Below, piece after piece: positions 1 through 4,872 of a stretch of DNA of 5,459 nt. Below the pieces are notes generated by a model that made no database searches, was not told the DNA's origin, and saw nothing but the letters and a program-made list of their open reading frames with translations. Both the position numbers and the translations under genes were made by a program. Numbering within the stretch: the first letter of the stretch is position 1; every line of letters starts with the position of its first letter. This DNA comes from Gemmatimonadota bacterium (GTDB lineage Bacteria > Gemmatimonadota > Gemmatimonadetes > Gemmatimonadales > GWC2-71-9), in contig JAOUDR010000231.1 of assembly GCA_029859185.1 (NCBI GenBank), positions 1 through 5,459 on the forward strand. Direction: 5' to 3'.

Positions 1-742
1 CGGCGTGGCCCGCCGTCACGGTGTCGCCAGGGGAGTGTGCGCCGAAGATGCTCTCCAGCCGCTCGGCGTCAATGCCGGGCCCCGTGTCGCTGATGCTGAC
101 CTGGATCTCGGGGCGGCCGTCGGCCATGCGGCGGGTCGCCGCGCAGACCACCACGTGCCCCGTCTCGGTGAACTTGATCGCGTTGCCGAGAAGGTTCATC
201 AGGACCTGGCGCAGGCGCACCGGGTCTCCGTGCAGCCAGCCCGGAGTGCCTTCATCGACGGCGTAAGCCAGTTCGATCCCTTTATGGAGCGCCGATCCCG
301 AGAGCAGGTCGAGGCACTCCTCCAGGCAGGGGCGGAACTCGAAGGGGCGCGGCTCGAGCTGAAGTTTGCCGGCGTCGAGCTTCGACAGATCCAGCACATT
401 AGTGATGATGCCGAGGAGGCTCTGCCCGCCCCGCTGCATGACGCCCAGCATCTCGCGCTGATCGGCGCTGAGCTGCGTGCCCAGGACCAGGTCCGTCATG
501 CCGTGAATGGCGGACAGCGGACTCCGCAGTTCGTTCGACAGATGAGTAAGGAAAGCCCGTGCGGTGTCGCGCTCGGCTTCGGCGCGCTGCAGCGCCAGCC
601 GCAGCTGGGCCGTCTCCTGGTCCGCCCCGATGGGGCGACCGGGCACGCCGCTGCCGCCTTCGGCCGGATTGCGCCACAGACTCAAGGCGCCCGCGCCGTC
701 GCGCTCGGCCTTTCGATGCTCCGTCGGCTTTGACGAGTGCAC
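1..742 (-). CDS. Histidine-kinase-like protein with Asn at the phospho-His position (partial, C-terminal end off window)
   Basis: The minus-strand frame is open from the left edge up to a TGA at 787-785. 247 codons are visible from a GTG at 742-740. Order of parts: about 40 low-complexity residues, a short helical linker rich in Ala, Glu, Arg and Leu (about 43-63), a DHp domain, then an HATPase_c domain. The H-box reads FLTHLSNELRSPLSAIHG, which aligns with the usual F-L-x-x-x-S-H-E-[IL]-R-[ST]-P-L; the His is replaced by Asn70 (codon AAC, 535-533). The ATP site looks intact as far as it can be seen: the N-box LMNLLGNAIKFTETG has both Asn (183, 187), and the G1 box DTGPGI is at 219-224. The window ends just before the expected G2 box, so any receiver domain downstream is unseen. 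No signal peptide or membrane segment is visible, so it should be cytosolic. The start is uncertain: no in-frame ATG exists before the H-box, and GTG 742 follows a G-rich run (750-744) at short spacing. It is divergent from the sigma-54 activator gene. It may be an ATP-binding scaffold or pseudokinase, by analogy with DivL, which has Tyr in this position. Confidence 0.88.
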   Translation of the reverse strand, partial: MHSSKPTEHRKAERDGAGALSLWRNPAEGGSGVPGRPIGADQETAQLRLALQRAEAERDTARAFLTHLSNELRSPLSAIHGMTDLVLGTQLSADQREMLGVMQRGGQSLLGIITNVLDLSKLDAGKLQLEPRPFEFRPCLEECLDLLSGSALHKGIELAYAVDEGTPGWLHGDPVRLRQVLMNLLGNAIKFTETGHVVVCAATRRMADGRPEIQVSISDTGPGIDAERLESIFGAHSPGDTVTAGHA

Positions 743-845
743 GCTCCCCCGTTCGCATTCTGCGAGGTCCGAACTCTTCAGCTCTCAGCGTCGCAAGCCG
801 GCAATGTGTGACGTGGCGCACGACGGAAGCCCCAGGGAAGGCAGG

Positions 846-861
846 TGCAACTCGGAGGCCA
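846..861 (-). promoter_or_regulatory. Candidate sigma-54 promoter for the kinase-like gene
   Basis: The minus strand reads TGGCCTCCGAGTTGCA. It has a perfect TGGC -24 core and a perfect TTGCA -12 core, with GG and GC separated by exactly 10 bases as sigma-54 requires. The middle three bases of the -24 element (usually ACG) do not match. A start near 836 would give a leader of about 94 bases to GTG 742. The palindrome centred at 937 would lie about 101 bases upstream, in the usual range for an enhancer-binding protein. Confidence 0.5.
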
Positions 862-927
862 TTCGCGGCCGATTCCGCAACATCATGTCAGGCAGGCGAT
901 TGGGACCGGGGATGGCATAGGGTGCCG

Positions 928-946
928 GAGGGACGCGGTGACCCTG
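928..946. promoter_or_regulatory. Palindromic candidate activator site 1 (AGGGAC-N5-GACCCT)
   Basis: GAGGGACGCGGTGACCCTG matches the sites at 2496-2514 (15 of 19 bases) and 4713-4731. The invariant part is AGGGAC-N5-G(A/T)CCCT, an inverted repeat suited to a dimeric Fis-type helix-turn-helix. It lies between two divergent genes, about 55 bases upstream of the predicted activator-gene start and about 101 upstream of the predicted kinase-gene start. It could therefore activate the left gene and regulate the right one. Confidence 0.68.
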
Positions 947-955
947 CCTGGGTCA
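939..955. repeat. Perfect 6-bp dyad TGACCC-N5-GGGTCA
   Basis: TGACCC (939-944) and GGGTCA (950-955) are perfect inverted arms around TGCCT. The left arm is shared with the right arm of candidate site 1. This gives three G-rich half-sites in a row, and could allow a second dimer or a competing regulator to bind just upstream of the -24 element at 967. Confidence 0.5.
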
Positions 956-964
956 AACCGCCCC

Positions 965-982
965 AAGGCACGCACCGTGCTT
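965..982 (+). promoter_or_regulatory. Candidate sigma-54 promoter for the activator gene
   Basis: GGCACGCACCGTGCT contains the full GGCACG -24 core and TGCT at -12, with the exact GG-N10-GC spacing (GG 967-968, GC 979-980). It resembles the promoters at 2586 and 4803 (shared GG-N2-CGC-N4-TGC). A start near 992 gives a leader of about 88 bases to ATG 1080. The element is itself a small dyad (GCACG-CAC-CGTGC), so an operator is an alternative reading. If real, the activator gene depends on sigma-54 and may be autoregulated. Confidence 0.6.
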
Positions 983-1071
983 CAGTATTGGACTCGTTGG
1001 GCTGGCCAGTTCGGCCGGGCAGGTACGGTCGCGAGGGCGGAATCGACCGCGCGGCATTCGCACTACTATAT

Positions 1072-1076
1072 GGAGG
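1072..1076 (+). promoter_or_regulatory. Ribosome binding site of the activator gene
   Basis: GGAGG ends three bases before ATG 1080, a strong but close Shine-Dalgarno sequence. An ATG at 1070 overlaps it but is out of frame with the activator, so 1080 is the chosen start. Confidence 0.6.
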
Positions 1077-1079
1077 GGT

Positions 1080-2453
1080 ATGGGATCCCGGGTTTTCGTC
1101 ATCGCCTTCTCCGATTCATTTGGTGGGCTCTGGGGCGATCTCGCCTCGGATCTCGGCGTCCCGGTCGACATCGTACCTGCCGACAAGTACAGTCCGCCGT
1201 CCCATGAGACCGCGGCCGTCATCCTGGCGGCCGGAGGGGAGGAGCGGCAGGCGCTCCAGTGGTTGGAAGATCGCTCGCAGCGCCTTGGGTTCCGCACCCT
1301 GGTCGTGGGGGCCGATCCGGGGCGTCGCATCGCCATGCAGATGGTGGCTCAGGGTGCGCGCGACTACTTCGTCCTGCCCGATGACCTCGAGCTGCTCCGG
1401 AACGCGGTGGCGGCCGCGGTCAAGACCCCGCGCGCAACCGGTGGCAGCGGCAGCGCCGGTCCCAACGGTTCGCACGCCTTCGACGGCATCATTGGAGAGA
1501 GCCCGGCCCTCAAACGGGAGCTGTCCCGCGCGGCCCGGTTGGTGCCCCACCGAAATGCGCGGGTCCTCATCCTGGGAGAGACCGGTACCGGCAAGGAGGT
1601 CCTGGCGCGCGCCATTCACGCCGGAGGCCCGCGCCGCGAAGCGCCCTTCGTTCCAGTCAACTGTTCCGCCCTCCCGGAAAACCTGATCGAATCCGAGTTG
1701 TTCGGCCACGAACGCGGCTCCTTCACCGACGCACACGCGGCCAAGCCGGGGCTGTTCGAGATCGCAGACACCGGCACCCTGTTCCTGGACGAGATCGGCG
1801 AGTTGCCGCTCGGCCTTCAGGCCAAGCTGCTCCGGGTGCTGGACGACCGGCAGATCCGCCGGGTGGGCGGGACCAAGACCAAGGCGGTGGACGTCCGCAT
1901 TCTGGCGGCGACCAACGAGGACCTGTCGAGGCGGGTCCGCGAGGGAACGTTCCGGGAAGACCTCTATTTCCGTCTCAGCAGCGTCGTCGTCACCCTGCCA
2001 CCGCTCCGCGAGCGGGATGACGACATGATCCTCATCGCCCAGCGGCTGCTCGAGTGCCTGGCGGTGGAGCACGAGGTCCCCGTCCCCGAGCTCACCGCCG
2101 AGGTCAAGCGCAAGCTCCGCGGTCACCCCTGGCCTGGAAATGTGCGGGAGCTCAAGAACGCGGTGGAACGGGCGCTGCTGCTCTCGCCGCCCGGCGAACT
2201 GCAGGTCGAGGAGCTGCCCAGCTCGGCCCAGAGCCAGGCCCAGAACGGCGCACCATTCAACTTCCCGGCACCACTGGACGAGATCACCAGCGCGGTGGCC
2301 CATGCCACCGTCAAGTGGTTCGGCGGCAATCGGAGTGAAGCCGCCAGACAACTCGGCATCTCCACCAAGCGCCTGCGCCGCATGCTGAACGGGGCCGGCG
2401 CCGAGGAGGAGTTGGAAGCAGACGAGGAAGAGGTCGCACCCACCCCCGGTTGA
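1080..2453 (+). CDS. Sigma-54-dependent transcriptional activator (NtrC family) with a degenerate receiver domain
   Basis: This 457-residue protein is of normal length for a three-domain enhancer-binding protein. Residues 1-115 look like a receiver fold (GARDYFVLPDD matches the beta5 region), but the beta3 phospho-Asp position lies in VILAAGGEE, beta4 Thr/Ser is in LVVGAD and beta5 Lys is Leu, so normal phosphorylation is not expected. The AAA+ domain (about 134-375) is complete: Walker A GETGTGKE (166-173), sigma-54 contact loop GSFTDA (213-218, a variant of GAFTGA), Walker B TLFLDEIGE (233-241), sensor I ATN (277-279), Arg-finger region FREDLYFRL (291-299) and sensor II WPGNVREL (351-358). 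A Fis-type helix-turn-helix (about 402-437, core NRSEAARQLGISTKRLRRML) is followed by an acidic tail (EEELEADEEE). It should hydrolyse ATP to remodel the sigma-54 closed promoter complex. The palindromes at 928, 2496 and 4713 are its likely targets. With a pseudo-receiver, control may come from ligand or protein binding, oligomer state or expression level, as in FleQ-like activators. The family call is firm; targets are inferred. Confidence 0.96.
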   Translation: MGSRVFVIAFSDSFGGLWGDLASDLGVPVDIVPADKYSPPSHETAAVILAAGGEERQALQWLEDRSQRLGFRTLVVGADPGRRIAMQMVAQGARDYFVLPDDLELLRNAVAAAVKTPRATGGSGSAGPNGSHAFDGIIGESPALKRELSRAARLVPHRNARVLILGETGTGKEVLARAIHAGGPRREAPFVPVNCSALPENLIESELFGHERGSFTDAHAAKPGLFEIADTGTLFLDEIGELPLGLQAKLLRVLDDRQIRRVGGTKTKAVDVRILAATNEDLSRRVREGTFREDLYFRLSSVVVTLPPLRERDDDMILIAQRLLECLAVEHEVPVPELTAEVKRKLRGHPWPGNVRELKNAVERALLLSPPGELQVEELPSSAQSQAQNGAPFNFPAPLDEITSAVAHATVKWFGGNRSEAARQLGISTKRLRRMLNGAGAEEELEADEEEVAPTPG

Positions 2454-2460
2454 ACCGGAC

Positions 2461-2484
2461 GCGGCGCCCATCCTGGGCCGCCCC
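2461..2484 (+). terminator. Possible GC-rich hairpin after the activator gene
   Basis: GGCGCCCA (2463-2470) can pair with TGGGCCGCC (2474-2482) across a TCC loop with one bulged base, starting ten bases after the stop codon. No T-run follows, so it is not a classical intrinsic terminator and the call is weak. Confidence 0.3.
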
Positions 2485-2495
2485 GCTCCACCCCC

Positions 2496-2514
2496 CAGGG
2501 ACGAACTGACCCTG
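2496..2514. promoter_or_regulatory. Palindromic candidate activator site 2 (upstream of lipoprotein 1)
   Basis: CAGGGACGAACTGACCCTG carries AGGGAC-N5-GACCCT and is 16/19 identical to the site at 4713-4731. Its centre lies 83 bases before the -24 GG at 2588, exactly as for the 4713 site. That puts it about 108 bases upstream of the predicted start, typical for a sigma-54 enhancer. The flank also matches (CCCGC-Y-CCACCC before it). No T-tract follows, which argues against a terminator. Confidence 0.75.
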
Positions 2515-2585
2515 GTCCCCCACGCGGTACCGAAGCCCTGATCGATAACCCCAACAACCGCAAGAGTTTGGGAGGCGGCACGCGA

Positions 2586-2603
2586 ACGGAACGCTTTCTG
2601 CGT
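2586..2603 (+). promoter_or_regulatory. Candidate sigma-54 promoter of lipoprotein 1
   Basis: GGAACGCTTTCTGC has the GG-N10-GC spacing (GG 2588-2589, GC 2600-2601). Alone it is a moderate match to the consensus, but it shares GG-N2-CGC-N-T-N-CTGC-N-TT with the element at 4803-4820 at an identical distance from a matching palindrome. A start near 2613 gives a leader of about 46 bases. Confidence 0.6.
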
Positions 2604-2647
2604 TGTCAGGCGGGCAGCAAGCTGTGCCCGGTCTATTCCCGACACCT

Positions 2648-2651
2648 GGAG
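2648..2651 (+). promoter_or_regulatory. Ribosome binding site deciding the GTG start of lipoprotein 1
   Basis: GGAG lies 7 bases before GTG 2659. This start gives an N-terminus nearly the same as that of lipoprotein 3 (M-S-x-R-R-x-L-x-S-L-G-L), supporting GTG. Confidence 0.65.
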
Positions 2652-2658
2652 ACGCGAC

Positions 2659-3945
2659 GTGTCCGCTCGCCGCTTTCTGATCTCGCTGGGGCTGGTGCTC
2701 ATCGTTTCGGCGTGTGCCGAGACCCCCTCAGCGCCCCCAGCGATGGAGCAGGGGCCGCGCTTCCTCAATTGGGCCACAACCACTGAGCCGCAGTTCGCCT
2801 TCGAGGGCGCGAACGCGGTCGGCTCCCGCTTCGCCCAGGTCCTCGTGCCCACGCCGGCCGTAGTGGACCAATCCAGCAGTAAGACGGCCAGCACCTCCTC
2901 GCTCACCTGGTCGCATACCGTGGGGACCGGGGCGAGCCGGTTGCTGGTGGTCGGCGTGGCCATCCGGAACGCGAACAACGTCGTGAGAGGCGTTTCCTAT
3001 GCGGGCGAGGCCATGACCTTCCTGCAGGCGCGCAACAACCACGACGGCGCCGTCCGGGTCGAGCAGTGGTTCCTCGTCGCACCCCCGTCAGGCACCGCGA
3101 ACGTGACGGTCACCCTGTCGGGCGGCGCCAAGGTCGTGGGCGGTGCGGTCTCGTTGACTGGGGCCAACCAGGTCTCGCCCTTCCGGGGGCTGGCGGTGAA
3201 CGGCTCGACCGACACCGGCACCAACGACCCGACGGTGGCCGACTCCAGCGGCGCCAACGAGTTGGTGGTGAGCACCGTGGCCACCGATGGCAACGCGGCC
3301 AAGAGCCTCGCCCCGGCATCGGGGCAGAGCCAGGCATGGAAGCTCGCCTACGGTACCTCTGGCGGCGACGACGTCGGGGCCGGGAGCACTGCGACAGGTT
3401 CCGCCAACCTCATCATGGGCTGGACCAAGGACAAGAACGCGAAGTGGGCGATCGCGGCTGAGGTGGTCAAGCCGGCCCCCAGCATCGCGCTTACACAGTA
3501 CCAGGCGACCATCTGGGCCAAGCGGGGCCAGGCGCGCACGCTGCAGATCAACTATGCGGCGAACGGCGGCACCTCGCCGTTCATGAAGCTCACGATCAGC
3601 GATCCGACCTACGTCCCCGGTCGCGGCACGATCGCCATGGGGGATTCCGTCCTGGTCACCGCCACGGTGGACCCCCACGCCCTCACCGTGTCCCTCGAGC
3701 CGCATCAGATGCAGTTCGGCGCGCCGTCCCAGCTGCAGATCTGGTACAGCGGCGCCGGCGGCGACCTGGACGGCGACGGCCAGGTGAATTCCAGCGACTC
3801 CTATATCGAGACCCAACTGCTCGGCATGTGGTATCAGGCCGACCCGTCCAGTCCGTGGACCACGATTCCGGCGACCCAGTCGCTCAGCACCAAGTCGTTC
3901 ACGGCGGCGCTCCAGCACTTCTCCGGCTACTCGGTGGCCTGGTAA
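2659..3945 (+). CDS. Secreted two-module lipoprotein 1 with a dockerin/EF-hand-like loop
   Basis: The protein has 428 residues and a GTG start. A type II signal peptide (positive RR, hydrophobic core, lipobox V-S-A-C, Cys19) predicts a lipid-anchored envelope protein. Module 1 (about 65-270) is a predicted beta-rich domain with LTWSHTVG, RLLVVGVAI, V-S-Y-A-G-E-A-M-T, WFLVAPPSGTANVTVTLSG and a closing W-A-I-A-A-E-V-V-K. It resembles a repeat module I have seen in environmental secreted proteins, but I cannot name its function. Module 2 (about 276-428) is shared with both downstream lipoproteins: Y-x-A-T-I-W-A-x-x-G, GDSV, VDP, QLQIWY, MWYQAD, and a C-terminal HFSGYSVAW directly before the stop. 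It recalls ZU5-like beta sandwiches only loosely. Inside module 2, DLDGDGQVNSSD (369-380) fits the Ca2+ loop D-x-[DN]-x-D-G-x-[VIL]-N-x-x-D of dockerins and EF-hands; only one copy is present, so it is not a full dockerin. It is the first gene of a probable two-gene operon behind a candidate sigma-54 promoter. Function unknown; adhesion or surface assembly is conceivable. Confidence 0.88.
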   Translation: MSARRFLISLGLVLIVSACAETPSAPPAMEQGPRFLNWATTTEPQFAFEGANAVGSRFAQVLVPTPAVVDQSSSKTASTSSLTWSHTVGTGASRLLVVGVAIRNANNVVRGVSYAGEAMTFLQARNNHDGAVRVEQWFLVAPPSGTANVTVTLSGGAKVVGGAVSLTGANQVSPFRGLAVNGSTDTGTNDPTVADSSGANELVVSTVATDGNAAKSLAPASGQSQAWKLAYGTSGGDDVGAGSTATGSANLIMGWTKDKNAKWAIAAEVVKPAPSIALTQYQATIWAKRGQARTLQINYAANGGTSPFMKLTISDPTYVPGRGTIAMGDSVLVTATVDPHALTVSLEPHQMQFGAPSQLQIWYSGAGGDLDGDGQVNSSDSYIETQLLGMWYQADPSSPWTTIPATQSLSTKSFTAALQHFSGYSVAW

Positions 3946-3990
3946 CCCATCCTCGACGGCCGTGCCTCAAGGCGTGAAAGGGATACGAAC

Positions 3991-4659
3991 ATGTCATCGC
4001 TGAGAAACATCTTCGCCGCGGCGTCCCTCGGCTCGATCCTCCTGGGTTGTGCCGAGGGCGCCGGCCCCCTGGCGACGGGCGAAAACGTCGCCGCGTCGCC
4101 GACCGGGGCGATGAGCGAGGCTCGGAACGGTAACCGGACCACTGCACCCACTGACGGGCTGGTGGCGGACACCACCACCATCACGCTGGCGCCGAGCGGC
4201 GCGCCCGCGCCGCTGCGTTTCCTCCCGGATGCGCCGCGGCTCAGGACCTACGACACGACTTTCGTGGCGCACCAGGGGTGGAAGCAGAGCTTCGTCATCT
4301 TCCATGAGGACGGCAACTACTTCATGGTCCTGGATGTGCCGGCCAGCGCGCAGTTCGTGGATGCGGATGGCAACCCGGTGCCCGACGGGGCGGAGGTAGA
4401 GCTCCGTGCGCGGGTGGACAGCGCCTCCGTCAGCTTCGAGTTCGGGCCGCACGGCTCGTATTTCACCGGCTCCCGGCCCGTGCTCCTGTGGGTGTACCTC
4501 AAGTATGTGGACGTCGGCTCGAGCGGTGGCCTCCCCAATATCTGGTATCAGGCGGATGCGACGCTGCCGTGGGCCGTGCTGCCCACCACGGCGGACCGGG
4601 CAGGCAACTGGCTCAAGGTCGAGCTCCGGCACTTCTCGAACTACGCCGTGGCGTACTAG
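3991..4659 (+). CDS. Secreted lipoprotein 2, sharing the C-terminal module but lacking the Ca2+ loop
   Basis: The protein has 222 residues and ATG 3991 after AAAGGGA (3977-3983) at 7 bases. The signal peptide ends in a textbook lipobox L-L-G-C (Cys20). A flexible Ala/Thr/Gly/Pro-rich stretch (about 21-75) follows, then the shared module (about 83-222): T-Y-D-T-T-F-V-A-H-Q-G, DGNPVPDGAEVELRARVD, LLWVY, IWYQADATLPWAVLP and terminal HFSNYAVAY. Relative to its neighbours the segment between the WY-like strand and IWYQAD is shortened to VDVGSSGGLPN, so the Asp-rich Ca2+ loop is absent. It lies 45 bases after lipoprotein 1 with no promoter or palindrome in the gap, so it is probably co-transcribed. 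The signal peptide sequence differs from those of proteins 1 and 3. Function unknown; paralogy over the module is clear. Confidence 0.88.
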   Translation: MSSLRNIFAAASLGSILLGCAEGAGPLATGENVAASPTGAMSEARNGNRTTAPTDGLVADTTTITLAPSGAPAPLRFLPDAPRLRTYDTTFVAHQGWKQSFVIFHEDGNYFMVLDVPASAQFVDADGNPVPDGAEVELRARVDSASVSFEFGPHGSYFTGSRPVLLWVYLKYVDVGSSGGLPNIWYQADATLPWAVLPTTADRAGNWLKVELRHFSNYAVAY

Positions 4660-4712
4660 GGCCGGATGAGCCAGACACCGATGCTCCCCACCGGGCCGTC
4701 CCGCCCCACCCT

Positions 4713-4731
4713 CAGGGACGAAACGTCCCTG
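4713..4731. promoter_or_regulatory. Palindromic candidate activator site 3 (upstream of lipoprotein 3)
   Basis: CAGGGACGAAACGTCCCTG is a perfect 8-bp palindrome around AAA, with core AGGGAC-N5-GTCCCT. Its centre lies 83 bases before the -24 GG at 4805, the same distance as site 2 from its promoter. It begins 53 bases after the lipoprotein 2 stop and could form a hairpin in RNA, but no T-run follows. The GGGACG arm could alternatively pair with CGTCCC at 4697-4702. Confidence 0.75.
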
Positions 4732-4802
4732 GGCGCCAGGTCGGCAATGCACGGCGACCGGGTAACTGCTGATGGTTCACCGGACTACGAGCGGGCCCAC
4801 GC

Positions 4803-4820
4803 ATGGCGCGCATCCTGCCT
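4803..4820 (+). promoter_or_regulatory. Candidate sigma-54 promoter of lipoprotein 3
   Basis: TGGCGCGCATCCTGC matches the sigma-54 consensus at TGGC, CG and TGC, with GG (4805-4806) and GC (4817-4818) exactly 10 bases apart. A start near 4830 gives a leader of about 43 bases, similar to that of lipoprotein 1. Confidence 0.65.
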
Positions 4821-4862
4821 TGGTGGACCGGCAGTACGGTATCCACACTTCCAGCCACTCAC

Positions 4863-4866
4863 GGAG
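4863..4866 (+). promoter_or_regulatory. Ribosome binding site deciding the start of lipoprotein 3
   Basis: GGAG lies 6 bases before ATG 4873. An in-frame ATG at 4867 touches the GGAG and is too close to be used, so 4873 is preferred. Confidence 0.65.
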
Positions 4867-4872
4867 ATGCTC

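Larger units (their letters stand above)
743..1079. other. Divergent intergenic regulatory region
   Basis: This 337-base gap separates the kinase-like gene (minus) from the sigma-54 activator gene (plus). I see no convincing coding frame. It holds one palindromic candidate activator site (928-946), a second overlapping dyad (939-955), a candidate sigma-54 promoter reading right (965-982) and another reading left (846-861). The remaining stretch, 862-927, shows nothing I can name. Confidence 0.75.

Noticed and set aside
5..733. Long plus-strand open frame opposite the kinase-like gene
   Set aside because: It is antisense to clear H-, N- and G1-box motifs on the minus strand. High GC leaves long open frames on the other strand.
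1070..1207. Small gene starting at ATG 1070
   Set aside because: It is out of frame with the activator, overlaps its ribosome binding site and shows no recognisable features.
2496..2514. Palindromes at 2496 and 4713 as intrinsic terminators
   Set aside because: Both follow stop codons and can form hairpins, but neither has a T-run, both keep an exact distance to a sigma-54 element, and a third copy lies where no gene ends. A dual role cannot be excluded.
2571..2584. Alternative GG-N10-GC site just before the lipoprotein 1 promoter
   Set aside because: It matches only the GG and GC dinucleotides and lacks the rest of the -24/-12 cores. It has no counterpart before lipoprotein 3.
1116..2978. 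620-codon minus-strand open frame across the activator gene
   Set aside because: It is antisense to a complete NtrC-family protein and runs through the intergenic gap into lipoprotein 1. Its translation has no recognisable domain.
3763..3798. True dockerin domain and cellulosome function
   Set aside because: Only a single Ca2+ loop is present, and it lies inside another module. No cohesin, glycoside hydrolase or second dockerin repeat is visible.
3088..3918. 276-codon minus-strand open frame opposite lipoprotein 1
   Set aside because: A shadow frame: the plus strand carries a signal peptide, domain motifs and paralogues, while this frame has none.
4732..4745. Alternative GG-N10-GC site overlapping the third palindrome
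   Set aside because: Weak cores (GGGCGCC and CGGC), and it would put the start about 115 bases before the gene, overlapping the palindrome.
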